Assembly: GCA_019187365.1 (NCBI GenBank)
Contig: JABARE010000001.1
Span: forward strand, 416,211-480,210
Direction: 5' to 3'
DNA: 64,000 nucleotides
DNA from: Saprospiraceae bacterium
Lineage (GTDB): Bacteria > Bacteroidota > Bacteroidia > Chitinophagales > Saprospiraceae
The notes below the pieces were generated by a model that was not told the origin of the DNA, did not search any database, and was given only the letters and a program-made list of their open reading frames with translations. A program made the translations under genes and the position numbers. Each line of letters begins with the position of its first letter. The stretch's first letter is position 1. Below, piece by piece: positions 26,117 through 36,128 of the stretch.

Positions 26117-29100
26117 TTATTTTATGACAATCATTTTTCGCGTTGCGTTGAAGCCATTGGCATCCAGGCGATAGTAGAGTATCCCGGATTCACCGATGTC
26201 TTCTGACTTTATCACGATGCTGTTCATTCCAGCCTTCGCATCAACTGAATACGTTCTGATCGTCGCACCTGCTATATTGTAAAGGGACAAGGAAACCTTT
26301 GCATCGTTGGGTACCCGGAAGTACACGCGTGACTCTCCGGCAAATGGGTTTGGAACATTTTGGAACAGGGCATAAGCTCCGTCACCAAATGCATTGGCTT
26401 CATCGCTGAATCGGAAGTCGACACCTGCATCACCATCTGGAGTGTACACTTCTGAAATAAACCCATCAGTAGCAATGTCCCATTCACATTCCGACAACAG
26501 GGAATTGTGCCTTACCTTTAATCCAACGTAAAACAGGTCAGCGTCAGCATCCACCGGAAGCAGGCGGTCAGCGTTCCAGCTGAAACGGATCCTACCCGGT
26601 TGCACCAGATAGTTTTCACTGCGGACCGCAATCAGCCCCTCCTGCATGGCAACGAACTCTACCCTTTTAGGATCGTAGGACATCGAGAACTGCAATCCAT
26701 AGAGCCCTGTCATTTCAGAGGTGCGAATCGGCATCCAGTAAATCTCACCTGCATTCAGACGAACATCCTGCGATTGAAGCGTCACGCGGTTGCGGTGACG
26801 GGATGTCTGAGATGAGAAACCGGTGTTGGCCTCTCCTGTAACGTCTCCGGTCTTTACCGCAACAAAATCCCTATCCATTTGATCCCCGTTAGGTTGCGAA
26901 ATGTTTACATCCGTCGCATAATTCATGTAATTATCGAAGCTCAGAGGAATCTCTGCATCGATGAAATTCCAGGACCGGTTGTTATCAAATTCAGACTGCA
27001 CACCAAGGATGAGCTTTCTGAGTTCCGAAACGTCTCTTGCTGTGATTGAGCCGGAACGGTTTACATCCGCAGCAATCAGTTTATAAGGCGAGTCGAGCAG
27101 TTCCAGTCCAAGAATATGGCGCTGAATCTTCACGATGTCCTTCGTCGTGATCCCTTGTGCAGGATCCGCATCGTAGCTCGCAGCCATCTGGTAGCTGCTG
27201 TTTATGTCAAGTCCACTGAACAGGTATTCACCCAGCACACCGGTCTTGATCTGTCGCTGTGCTCCCTGTACATCAATCAGATTTACGACCACCTCAGGCG
27301 AAGGATTTCCATTGTAACCCTTGATATAGCCGTTCAAAGAGAAGAATCCTGGAACGTCGGGACAGGCATCCTGATTGTCCTGCAACACGATCTTGGTCAA
27401 GCAATAATCGTTATTGCCTCCATTATCTGTGATGAATATTGTTACCTCAATGGTGTCGCTTTTACCATTCATAATATCCGAACAGGTAAATTCTCTCGAA
27501 GTATGTGCGACATCGGCTGAAAATGAATATTTTAAATCTGCGGGATCAGTACAGTTGTCCTCACCACGGATTACCAGATCGCTGGCCCATACCGTGACGG
27601 ATCCTGAATTCTGCATCAAAACGGTAACCAACCCGTCTTTGCAATAAGGCGTTGGCCTTTTGCAATCCCGGACATGGATGAGGTAGCTGCAACGGGATTC
27701 ATTGCCGCACTGATCCTTAACCACCCAAGAAATGCGATGAGAACCTTCTTTCAGTCCATAGGTAAACCGGTTTCGCGATCCCTTTACATCCTCTGATCCA
27801 TCGTCGTAAAGATCCAGTGAGTAGCTCCAACGCAATTCCGACTGTGGAGTACAACGGTCAGTCGCAGTAGCTTCAAAGGTATAGTTCACCTGGCATTGGG
27901 ATTCAATGCACAGGTTTCTATCTTCACAAGAACTGGTAAAATCAGGTCCTTCGCTGTTGATGAGTTTGATGACCTGGGTGTGATACCATATTCCGTCCCC
28001 ATTGGATGGATTATAAGTACACCAGTCGATGACGGTCCACTTCCTCAAAATTTTGTAACAGACTCCTTCCACAAAATTGAAGACTAAATCCTCATAAGTG
28101 GCTACCGGAAGGTTGCAATGATCGCGATTCAAATATTCCGGTTTGCCGGTGGCAGCTGGATCCGCTGCATCAACGCAACCATCCAGAACGATGTCCACTG
28201 GCCATACAATGTCGTCCCATTCGAACGGATCGGCATCGTATACCGTGATCACCTGTTGACAGGAATCCCGGAGTCCGCCGTTGTCAATGGCTATAAATTC
28301 GCGTATGATCTCTCCAAGATTGCATGTATTCAAATTGTTATAAACCCGGGTCTCAATCCGCACCTGACAGTTGTCCGTTGCACTGGCATTGCCAAATGCA
28401 CTCAGATCAGAAAGGTCGGTTTCACAATCAACCCTCACGTCATCCGGGCATGTAATGATCGGAGGAAGTTTATCCTGAACGATGGCTTGCACCATGCATT
28501 CACTCGAATTGTTATTCTGGTCAATGACTCTAAGCACAACGGTAATGCCATCCGCAGCGGGCACGTCCTGGCAGCAGAACTCCGCATTGTCTTTAAACGT
28601 CGTACTTCCGCAGGGGCCAGTATCCATTCTCCTCACTTTAAAACTAACGACACCACAATTGTCGTGGCTGTGATCATCAAAAACCGACGCAGGCACGGTA
28701 GCCTTACCGGTAGAACCCAGCGATATAACTGTCTTTTCATGGCATACAGCCACCGGAGGGGTGCGGTCTACCACTTCAATGTCAAATTGGCAACGCGTTG
28801 AATTCCCACATCCATCCGTTATCGTGTAGTAGATCCAGTTGCAACCCAAAGGCATATTGAAAACCTGGTACCTGCCATCGGGCAATCTGATGATGTTGTG
28901 ATCCGTTCCAAGACCCGGAACGGGAGTACAATTTTTAGGATCAATCGCCGGAAGGTGCTTAACGTCGTAGGTCCAACCGGAACAGTGTTCAGTGACATAT
29001 GGAGTGTAATCGTTGACGATGGTAGATGGCGTAAGATTTTCAGGAACAGGCAGGATCAGGGATCCCGAACAATTCCAGGGGTTGGTGTTTACCGTGTAAT

Positions 29101-30538
29101 TTTTGGGACAAACGACCACTGGGGCCGAGGTATCAACCACCTTGATCAACTGCGGAAAGTCTATGCGGAACTCGGGGTTACACCAATCCAGTATCAGCCA
29201 TCGGCGAATGAGCTTGTATGTACCCGGGCAAATCTGAATGGTATCGTCACTAAAATCGTACTGGATGTTCCCACAGTATATACCTGCGGGCTTGCCAGTG
29301 CCCAGGGCGGTGGTATCCGGCATTCCGGATGGGAGTTTTGGCCAGTTCCCATTGCAGTTAAGTGCGGGCTGGTGACCCGGCTGACCATCGTAATGTGGAG
29401 GCAAAGTGATATCGCCAAGTGTTCCACGCTGCAAATCAATGGTATCGTAACAACAGGCTACATAACCACCGGGGTCTGTAGCGCACCACTTGCGATAAAT
29501 GGTAGCGCTCAGATCGGGGTTTGTACAATCGTACCTGACTAGGCTGTCTTTGTATGTAAGGTATACGATGCCGCAGGAGTCAATGCCAGTTACGATGTAT
29601 GGATATATGTTAAGATTGACATATTTGGTATCAACCGGAAATCCATAAAACAGAGGAGATACATCGGACGAACAACTTACTGTATCGCGCACTCTGCAAT
29701 TCAACGTTGGTGGAGATTTATCCTCTAACAGAATGTATCCCCAGCAGCGATTTCCGCAAACCACATTGCGCACGCTAACAGTGAGCCGCTTGTTCAGGTA
29801 TTGACTTGTGATCGGCAGTGTTAGCAGCGTATTGCCATCATAAACACTTACCTCAAAGAAACCGAGATCGGCACATGCTGCGGGCTCTCCTTCAAGTATC
29901 ATGGAAGGTAGAATTTCTGCTTCGCAATGCGTATTCATTGAAATCTGAACCTGGTTGTTGCAGGTCATCTGGCAATCCGTCCAACAGTTTGGAATATCGA
30001 CGTAATTTGAAAATACGAACTGCTGGGGATTATTGAAGCCAACTGCAAAGTTATTGCTCAGAATGGCCGGAGCCCCGACTGCGTATGGATTCACCTCGAC
30101 ACGGATCTCATAAATCACCGTATCGTTCGCAGGCATAACAGCACCCGACGCCACTACATTGTTAAGCACTCCGTCAAACCCGGGGTTTATTGCGCCGGGC
30201 AAAGAAGTAGGAGAGAAATACACAATCGCAGGTGCCCCGACGACGGAAACAAATGCGCTACCAAGTCGGGATGGCAGATCCAATCGGTCATACGTAGAGA
30301 TTCCAAAAGCTCCTCCAAAAATGGTAGTACGTACCTGCAATCTGAATACAGCATCAAAATGCCCGGGAGTACCACTTGTCGGGGCAGCCACGGATACAAG
30401 AGACTTATTCAATACCGGCTGAGCTACTACCCGCACAGAAGCTAGGGTCACCAGCAAAACCAGCATACTGAAGACCAGCCCGAGCGGGTAATTTTCCCGC
30501 ATTCCGAAGAGCCTGCCTTTACAGTTGTTCGTGTTCAT
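26117..30538 (-). CDS. Giant T9SS protein B: HYR-like modules, dockerin-like and cohesin-like domains
   Basis: This 1473-aa paralogue of the neighbours has a signal peptide ending LASVRVVAQ. The first ~150 mature residues are specific to B. The shared module follows (VQISMNTHCEAEILPSMILEG... RCWGYILLEDKSPPTLNC), then HYR/Ig-like Cys-rich modules. The C-terminal set has a regulatory-like beta domain (GVLGEYLFSGLDINSSY), a dockerin-like pair (about 1124-1180: AQGITTKDIVKIQRHILG, AADVNRSGSITARDVSELRKLILG), DFVAVKTGDVT, and a cohesin-like domain (about 1251-1385) with the classic GLYGLQFSMSYDPKRVEFV. The T9SS type A domain is 1390-1473 (ALFQNVPNPF to TRKMIVIK). ATG 30538 is preferred; ATG at codon 13 from there is an alternative. 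Surface location is predicted, partner unknown. Confidence 0.88.
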   Translation of the reverse strand: MNTNNCKGRLFGMRENYPLGLVFSMLVLLVTLASVRVVAQPVLNKSLVSVAAPTSGTPGHFDAVFRLQVRTTIFGGAFGISTYDRLDLPSRLGSAFVSVVGAPAIVYFSPTSLPGAINPGFDGVLNNVVASGAVMPANDTVIYEIRVEVNPYAVGAPAILSNNFAVGFNNPQQFVFSNYVDIPNCWTDCQMTCNNQVQISMNTHCEAEILPSMILEGEPAACADLGFFEVSVYDGNTLLTLPITSQYLNKRLTVSVRNVVCGNRCWGYILLEDKSPPTLNCRVRDTVSCSSDVSPLFYGFPVDTKYVNLNIYPYIVTGIDSCGIVYLTYKDSLVRYDCTNPDLSATIYRKWCATDPGGYVACCYDTIDLQRGTLGDITLPPHYDGQPGHQPALNCNGNWPKLPSGMPDTTALGTGKPAGIYCGNIQYDFSDDTIQICPGTYKLIRRWLILDWCNPEFRIDFPQLIKVVDTSAPVVVCPKNYTVNTNPWNCSGSLILPVPENLTPSTIVNDYTPYVTEHCSGWTYDVKHLPAIDPKNCTPVPGLGTDHNIIRLPDGRYQVFNMPLGCNWIYYTITDGCGNSTRCQFDIEVVDRTPPVAVCHEKTVISLGSTGKATVPASVFDDHSHDNCGVVSFKVRRMDTGPCGSTTFKDNAEFCCQDVPAADGITVVLRVIDQNNNSSECMVQAIVQDKLPPIITCPDDVRVDCETDLSDLSAFGNASATDNCQVRIETRVYNNLNTCNLGEIIREFIAIDNGGLRDSCQQVITVYDADPFEWDDIVWPVDIVLDGCVDAADPAATGKPEYLNRDHCNLPVATYEDLVFNFVEGVCYKILRKWTVIDWCTYNPSNGDGIWYHTQVIKLINSEGPDFTSSCEDRNLCIESQCQVNYTFEATATDRCTPQSELRWSYSLDLYDDGSEDVKGSRNRFTYGLKEGSHRISWVVKDQCGNESRCSYLIHVRDCKRPTPYCKDGLVTVLMQNSGSVTVWASDLVIRGEDNCTDPADLKYSFSADVAHTSREFTCSDIMNGKSDTIEVTIFITDNGGNNDYCLTKIVLQDNQDACPDVPGFFSLNGYIKGYNGNPSPEVVVNLIDVQGAQRQIKTGVLGEYLFSGLDINSSYQMAASYDADPAQGITTKDIVKIQRHILGLELLDSPYKLIAADVNRSGSITARDVSELRKLILGVQSEFDNNRSWNFIDAEIPLSFDNYMNYATDVNISQPNGDQMDRDFVAVKTGDVTGEANTGFSSQTSRHRNRVTLQSQDVRLNAGEIYWMPIRTSEMTGLYGLQFSMSYDPKRVEFVAMQEGLIAVRSENYLVQPGRIRFSWNADRLLPVDADADLFYVGLKVRHNSLLSECEWDIATDGFISEVYTPDGDAGVDFRFSDEANAFGDGAYALFQNVPNPFAGESRVYFRVPNDAKVSLSLYNIAGATIRTYSVDAKAGMNSIVIKSEDIGESGILYYRLDANGFNATRKMIVIK

Positions 30539-30663
30539 AATGGATAATTTATGAGTTGTAAAACGATTCATGTTCGCGACAATTTTTGAGATCTTGAAGA
30601 CGGTTCTTATAGAGATTCGATTCATTTTTGTCAATTTTATGCCCAAGAACAAAGCGGGGGGTT

Positions 30664-30687
30664 CACCAGTCAGAAAAGTGACGGGTG
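30664..30687 (-). terminator. Weak hairpin after giant gene C
   Basis: An imperfect inverted repeat CACCAGTCA / TGACGGGTG (one mismatch, 6-nt loop) starts 4 nt past the stop of gene C on the minus strand. There is no clear U-tract. It is listed because it is the only structure in the 153-nt gap between genes C and B. Confidence 0.25.
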
Positions 30688-30691
30688 TACT

Positions 30692-33600
30692 TTATTCCAT
30701 GAGCAGCATTTTGCGCATTGCTTTATTTTCATTCATTTCGAGTTGGTAATAGAGGATTCCAGTCCCCTTCAGGTCCTCACGCGAGAGTGCTATGTGATTC
30801 AAACCCGCAAGGCCTGCAACCCGCTGACTGTAGATTTTCCTTCCGTCCAGGTCATAGACCGATAAAACCGCGTCGCCTGCCTCAGGAAGGTTAAAGTATA
30901 TGGATGTACCCTGATCAAATGGGTTTGGCTGATTCTGGTAAAGGAAAAAACCGTTGACCAGAGAGTTGCCGGTTCTGAAACGGAAATCGATTTCCCTTGA
31001 TTCCAGGTCAGCGTCATACATTTCGGAAGCAAAGCCATTCGCCAGCACCAAAGCATTGCTGAGCCTTACCGATCCAAGCGCCTCAAACTCCAGGTAAAAG
31101 AGGGGCTTTCCGGGAGTCAGCACCAGATTTTGATCACAGCTCAGCCGAATTACTTCAGCTTGTTGATCAATAACATAATTGGCATCGCTGATATCGACAA
31201 GACCACTTGTGACCTGGGAGAACTTCAACGATTTTGTGTTAAAACTAAAGGCAAGCTGCATCCCAGAAAAATCAGTCTCATGTCCTGCATATACAGGAAT
31301 CCTGGTTTGTCCTCCAGCCCTGACTTCCAGATCGTCCACATGAAGTTCAAAGTTTGCCTTGCTACGCTGAGCGGATCCCTGAACGTTGTTGGTCCGTGCA
31401 TTCCCATTGACATCACCAAGTTTGACGGCAATGAAGTCCTGCTCAACCAATTCGCCACCCATCTTGTCAATCTGGCCCTGTTCTTCAAAAGGCCATGGAT
31501 GCAAAGGATTGGCAAATTTTTGGTTGGAAGAAATAAATTTCCACGACTTTCCGGCAGGAAGCTGCTGAGTGAGCCCAAGTATCATACGTCGCAAGTCAGA
31601 AACGTCCTTCGCTGTAATGGTCTGAGAATTGTTGACATCTGCTGCAATGACCTTATAGGGTGATTCGAGCACCTGCAGACCCAGGATGTGGCGTTGGATG
31701 AGCACAATGTCCAGCGTCGAAATGCCATTCATGGGATCATCGTCCTTCTGGGCACTGATCGTATAGGATTCGTTTAATGGAAGTCCGACAAAGGCATAAT
31801 TACCATCAGCACCGGTAATATTGACCTTAGGCATTCCAGGCATTTTGGCATCCAGGAGGACCTGTGCGTTTTCCACCTTTGAATAAGACTCGTTGTACAC
31901 GGATCCCTTCAGATTGCCGGTCGTTCCTCCGCCGAGGTTATCAAGACACGCATTTCCGATGCCATCCTGAATGATCACCTTGGTATCACAATAATCACTG
32001 TTGATATTATCGTCGAATACATAGATGCTAACATCAAAAGTATCCACTACTCCGCCGATAATCTGAGGACAGGTGTAGGTCCTGGTCGTATTCGACGGAT
32101 TACTCGAAAAGGCAAAGCGCAGCTTATCCGATGCAGTGCAGTTATCCTTACTTCCTGCATTGAAGTCCTTTGCCCAAATGGTTACCTGACCGGTACTCGG
32201 CATGATGACCGTGATGAGTCCGGTATTGCAGAAGGGAGTAGGCTTTTTGCGATCTACAATCGTAAACAAATAGGAGCAGGGCGAAGTGTTTCCGCATTGG
32301 TCGCTAACCGTCCATCGGATGCGATGAGTTCCCACCGGATATGTACCACTGGCATTATTTCCCGTACCGTAGAATTCGACAGACCCATTGTCGCCAAGAT
32401 CAATTTCCCAGCTATACAGCAACTGCGCGGGAAGGCAATCGTCTGTGGCTTCCAACGTCAATGTTGCAAAGCCATTGCAATCGTCGCTGATACCATCAAA
32501 CGACAGGTTACTGCATGGCGTCAGAATGGTCGGCTTTATCGAATTATTGATTTTGATCACCTGGGTTCGGGACCATCGTCCAGCTCCCGTGGTGCTATTG
32601 AAGATGCACCAGTCGACCACCGTCCAAGTTCGCAACACTTTGAAGCAAACATTCTCTACTACATTAAACACTTTGTCTTCATACGTTGCTACAATCCCGG
32701 AACAGGTAGTATTTGAAGGCCAGCTGGGCTTTCCGGTCACATCAGGACTTATGCTTGGGTGGCATCCATTGGTGATCACGGTGTCACGTGGCCAAACAAT
32801 GGAGGTCAAACCATTAAATAATGTAAAGTCCTTAACAGTAATGGTTTGCTTACATACCTTATAAGGATTAAAATCATCAAAAAACGTATCCCTCCGCGTT
32901 ATCGTTCCCTTTCCGCAATTATCAAAAACATAACTAACTGCACTTAGATGGTGCAGATTGCAGTCCTCGATAACGAGTTGATCGTATCCCCACAGATGGG
33001 GTTGTGCAAGGGTATTGTTTGTCGGATCATAGATCAGGATGGGATCTATGTCCTCTGACCGGGTTTCGTAACTTCCAAAGACCGACAAATCGGAATAGTC
33101 AAACTCGCAGGAAATGACAATGTTCGGCAAACACATGACTACCGGAGGCTTTTTATCCTGAATGGTCACTTCAACCATACACTCATTGGTATTGCCGGCC
33201 TTGTCTGTGACCTGCAGTACGACGGTCAACGGGTTATTCGGAATATCTGAACAACAAAATTCCACGTAATCGCCAAAGAGGGAATCATCTTTTACCGGAT
33301 CCGGGCAATCGCCAGGAAACATTCTCCGGACTTTAAATCCGCCCATTTCGCAGTTATCATGAGAGCCATCGTCGAAGGTGATGGCATACACTTTAGCAGT
33401 GCCCTCATCCGTGAGGGTTACTACGGTCTCCAGGTCGCAGACTGCAACCGGGCGAGTGAGCTCGTGGACATACGCTTCAGATGCGCAGGTATCAACATTG
33501 CCACACTGATCTCTTCCAATAAACAGAACCCACGATGTTCCGACGGGCAAGTGCAGCACTTTATAGGTAGTGTCCGTCAGTTTAATAATTCCCGTTTGGG

Positions 33601-35011
33601 AGGCATCAATTGCAGATGGAGGCAAAGACGTGTCCGCAGCACGCTTTACCCAAACCTCCCAGCTAACAGCACTGCAGTCTTTAACTACCGTAGGAACTTT
33701 AAAAACACTTTCCCCTTCGCATGAATTAGGAAGTGTGGAAATATGTTGATCAGGACCGCAGGTCAAGATAGGCCCTCTGTCATCGAGGACTTTGATCACC
33801 TGTATGCATGAAGTTTGTCTTCCCGTGCACCAATCCACCACGATCCACTCGCGGAGGATCTTATAGCTCCCGGGACAAACGTTTAATCTGATATCAATAT
33901 AAGTAACGTTGATGTTGCGGCAGCGCGAAAAAGTTGGGTAGCCCGTTGTGTCAGGATGAGGGTTCCCCAAACTGTCTTTGGGCCAGTTGTCTCCGCAATA
34001 GAGCGCTGGCATCTGTATGTTGTCAAAATTGGGTGGGCAGAGGACTCCGCCTATGTCACCCACCTGGATCAGGATGGTGTCCGTACATTCAAAAATGTTT
34101 CCGTAAGTATCTGTCGCCGTCCAATGTCTGAATACCGTATCGATGTATGGTACCGGAGGTGGACAGTCAACGTGGACGATCCGGTCGGTATACGCAATCG
34201 TTGTAGAGCCACAATTGTCTACCAGGGAACTGTTAGACGTATAAATATGACCACTGACCCAGCTTGGATCGGGGGCACCGGGTGGCATGGGAAAGCCAAT
34301 GTCTTCCGGAGCGTAATCTGCATCGCAGGCAACGATAAACGTATCACAAACCAGTAGCGGAGGCAGCTTGTCCTCGACTAAAACGTAGCCCCAGCAATAG
34401 GTACCGGAACAAACATGGTGCACCTCCACAATCAGGTATTTCCCCAGGTAGCTTCCATTAACAAAAGGGCTGGTGGGAATCACGTTCCCGGTAACGGGAT
34501 CCCTTAGAACAACGACGTAGTCGAGGCTGTCGTAAGTCCCCTCCAGGATATGACCAACCAATACCTCTCCGTTACATTGCTCGTCAAGGGAAAGGTTTAT
34601 GGTATCGTTGCAGTAGGTTGGAGGTGCAAAGCTGCCAGAAACGTGCACGTCAAAAATATCTGTACACGTTGCGGGATTGCCAATACTGAAGATGAGCTGG
34701 TAATTCCCCGGAACACTACCGTAATCAATAATATACCCAGGATAGCCAGGAATCAGGCTGGTCACCGTAACTCCCCCAACTACAACAGGAGTAACACCCA
34801 GATAATAGGTGCTCAATAAGTTGTAAGGGTTGATGGTCAGGGTATCCGTCTCGCCTTCGCACGCCAGGGTTCCGACGCCGCCAAGCGGCGAAGGGTTGCC
34901 ACAAGGCTGAGCCCTCAGGCTACCCATGCCAGAGAACAGCAACAACAAGCCTGGCAAGCCCATCCGCAAGACGCAGTGTCTAAACAGGGGCGCAAGTAAT
35001 GGTTTGTTCAT
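30692..35011 (-). CDS. Giant T9SS protein C: HYR-like modules, dockerin-like and cohesin-like domains
   Basis: This is a 1439-aa protein whose signal peptide ends FSGMGSLRAQ. The shared N-terminal module is clear (INLSLDEQCNGEVLVGHILEG... TYCWGYVLVEDKLPPLLVC). HYR/Ig-like Cys-rich modules with IQDKKPPVVMC-type linkers follow. The C-terminal set has a regulatory-like beta domain (ITGADGNYAFVGLPLNESY), a dockerin-like pair (about 1087-1144: MNGISTLDIVLIQRHILG, AADVNNSQTITAKDVSDLRRMILG), DFIAVKLGDVNG, a cohesin-like domain (about 1217-1354: LEVRAGGQTRIPVYAG, GMQLAFSFNTKSLKFSQV) and a T9SS type A domain (1355-1439, YQNQPNPF to RKMLLME). ATG 35011 starts a good signal peptide; the frame extends 11 codons further. 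There is a 575-nt gene-free stretch upstream. Confidence 0.88.
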   Translation of the reverse strand: MNKPLLAPLFRHCVLRMGLPGLLLLFSGMGSLRAQPCGNPSPLGGVGTLACEGETDTLTINPYNLLSTYYLGVTPVVVGGVTVTSLIPGYPGYIIDYGSVPGNYQLIFSIGNPATCTDIFDVHVSGSFAPPTYCNDTINLSLDEQCNGEVLVGHILEGTYDSLDYVVVLRDPVTGNVIPTSPFVNGSYLGKYLIVEVHHVCSGTYCWGYVLVEDKLPPLLVCDTFIVACDADYAPEDIGFPMPPGAPDPSWVSGHIYTSNSSLVDNCGSTTIAYTDRIVHVDCPPPVPYIDTVFRHWTATDTYGNIFECTDTILIQVGDIGGVLCPPNFDNIQMPALYCGDNWPKDSLGNPHPDTTGYPTFSRCRNINVTYIDIRLNVCPGSYKILREWIVVDWCTGRQTSCIQVIKVLDDRGPILTCGPDQHISTLPNSCEGESVFKVPTVVKDCSAVSWEVWVKRAADTSLPPSAIDASQTGIIKLTDTTYKVLHLPVGTSWVLFIGRDQCGNVDTCASEAYVHELTRPVAVCDLETVVTLTDEGTAKVYAITFDDGSHDNCEMGGFKVRRMFPGDCPDPVKDDSLFGDYVEFCCSDIPNNPLTVVLQVTDKAGNTNECMVEVTIQDKKPPVVMCLPNIVISCEFDYSDLSVFGSYETRSEDIDPILIYDPTNNTLAQPHLWGYDQLVIEDCNLHHLSAVSYVFDNCGKGTITRRDTFFDDFNPYKVCKQTITVKDFTLFNGLTSIVWPRDTVITNGCHPSISPDVTGKPSWPSNTTCSGIVATYEDKVFNVVENVCFKVLRTWTVVDWCIFNSTTGAGRWSRTQVIKINNSIKPTILTPCSNLSFDGISDDCNGFATLTLEATDDCLPAQLLYSWEIDLGDNGSVEFYGTGNNASGTYPVGTHRIRWTVSDQCGNTSPCSYLFTIVDRKKPTPFCNTGLITVIMPSTGQVTIWAKDFNAGSKDNCTASDKLRFAFSSNPSNTTRTYTCPQIIGGVVDTFDVSIYVFDDNINSDYCDTKVIIQDGIGNACLDNLGGGTTGNLKGSVYNESYSKVENAQVLLDAKMPGMPKVNITGADGNYAFVGLPLNESYTISAQKDDDPMNGISTLDIVLIQRHILGLQVLESPYKVIAADVNNSQTITAKDVSDLRRMILGLTQQLPAGKSWKFISSNQKFANPLHPWPFEEQGQIDKMGGELVEQDFIAVKLGDVNGNARTNNVQGSAQRSKANFELHVDDLEVRAGGQTRIPVYAGHETDFSGMQLAFSFNTKSLKFSQVTSGLVDISDANYVIDQQAEVIRLSCDQNLVLTPGKPLFYLEFEALGSVRLSNALVLANGFASEMYDADLESREIDFRFRTGNSLVNGFFLYQNQPNPFDQGTSIYFNLPEAGDAVLSVYDLDGRKIYSQRVAGLAGLNHIALSREDLKGTGILYYQLEMNENKAMRKMLLME

Positions 35012-35586
35012 AATCAATGGTTTATAAAATTCGGTTTTGCTCATTGGTCAATAGAGATTCTAAAGGACGCCTATGCGCCCATGATCCATGTGCTATACAG
35101 TTGGGGGGTGGGAAGTTGAACCCGGGTGCCGATAGCACTCACCCAAGCCAACACCACAGTTGTGCAAGGAATATTCCAAAAAAGCCAACTGCCATACTAA
35201 GTATGCATGGCAGTCCTCATGTGATCATATTAATAATATTTTTTATTTATATACACTTATCAGACATTTCCATATGCTTATAAAAATCGATGTATGCGCA
35301 AAAAAAAAATACGTATCATTTACATTAGCCATCCATGCCCGCTCATCCAACATACCTCAGCTGACCAATTTCAGAGCCGTGAGGATGATTCCAACAAACC
35401 AATCGGTGCCTGGACAAGTAAAACTCCGAGATCGCTGTCAGATTATTATAAGAATAGCGGACTGAGCTTTAGAAACCTGATAGCAACAAAAGAAAAAGGG
35501 GCCGTAAAGCCCCTGCTATAAATTTAAACAAGCACGCGTGCACCTTGCATGCAACTAAATAATCACGATCGCATCAGACATATAAA
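35012..35586. other. Gene-free 575-nt stretch upstream of giant gene C
   Basis: I see no convincing gene here; the short open frames lack family-like composition. The end near 35487-35514 holds the terminator of the lipoprotein gene. The part next to gene C should contain its promoter, but I found no exact TAnnTTTG on the minus strand. About 35220-35330 is distinctly AT-rich. Confidence 0.5.
35487..35514 (-). terminator. Rho-independent terminator downstream of the coiled-coil lipoprotein gene
   Basis: The stem AGGGGC (35497-35502) / GCCCCT (35509-35514) has a 6-nt loop. On the minus strand it is followed by TTTTTCTTTT. It lies about 72 nt past the stop at 35587 and separates the DUF3667/lipoprotein pair from giant gene C. 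Confidence 0.75.
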
Positions 35587-36117
35587 TTAATAGAAAACAA
35601 ATCCAACCTTTTCCAAAGACCTTCGGATTTTCTCTTCAGACAACTGCTTTTTTGCCCGTTTCACGGAACTGATCTGCATGCTGTCGAATCGCTGAAGAGC
35701 CAAAGAAAGGTTTAGCACTTTAAGCTGCTGAGTATTTAAATCATCCATCGTCCGGCGCATAATCTCAGCATTTGTCTTACAGGTCTGGGAAAGGTCGTCG
35801 ACCCATTTTGTAAGCCTGCTGACTTCAGTAGTCAATGTCTGAACCTCAACGATACTGGAGCCAATTTTTTGTTCCTGATCATTAACCGTATGCTCAAGTT
35901 CCTTCACTCTCAGAGTCTGCTTATAAACAATAATACTTAAACTGTCCCGATCATTGTATAAGTCAGCAATTACATTCTGGCTGGAGGTGAGGCCTTTTTG
36001 TGAGAGCTGGTACTCAGCCTGCAAACCGGCATGATTGGCTTCGAGCGACTTGTACCTTTTTGCAGATACGCAAGAGGCCAACAAACCTATAATCAAAATA
36101 TATACCCTGTTTTTCAT
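35587..36117 (-). CDS. Small coiled-coil lipoprotein of unknown function
   Basis: This is a 176-aa protein. The signal peptide MKNRVYILIIGLLASC ends in a lipobox with Cys16, so it should be lipid-anchored in the envelope. From about residue 24 to 160 the chain is almost entirely heptad-like (SLEANHAGLQAEYQLSQKGL, RVKELEHTVNDQEQKIGSS, VQTLTTEVSRLTKWVDDL), predicting a long coiled coil. No named family is recognised. It starts 11 nt after the stop of the DUF3667-type gene, so the two form an operon set inside the giant surface-protein block. A structural or tethering role is conceivable, but nothing in the sequence proves it. Confidence 0.8.
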   Translation of the reverse strand: MKNRVYILIIGLLASCVSAKRYKSLEANHAGLQAEYQLSQKGLTSSQNVIADLYNDRDSLSIIVYKQTLRVKELEHTVNDQEQKIGSSIVEVQTLTTEVSRLTKWVDDLSQTCKTNAEIMRRTMDDLNTQQLKVLNLSLALQRFDSMQISSVKRAKKQLSEEKIRRSLEKVGFVFY

Positions 36118-36128
36118 AATTAAAGCAG

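Noticed and set aside
28118..28801. 227-codon plus-strand frame
   Set aside because: It is antisense to giant gene B in a conserved HYR-like region; no independent support.
35160..35521. Short plus-strand frames of 75-101 codons between the lipoprotein gene and giant gene C
   Set aside because: They overlap each other in different frames, one runs through the minus-strand terminator at 35487-35514, and none has a signal peptide, domain or good upstream signal.
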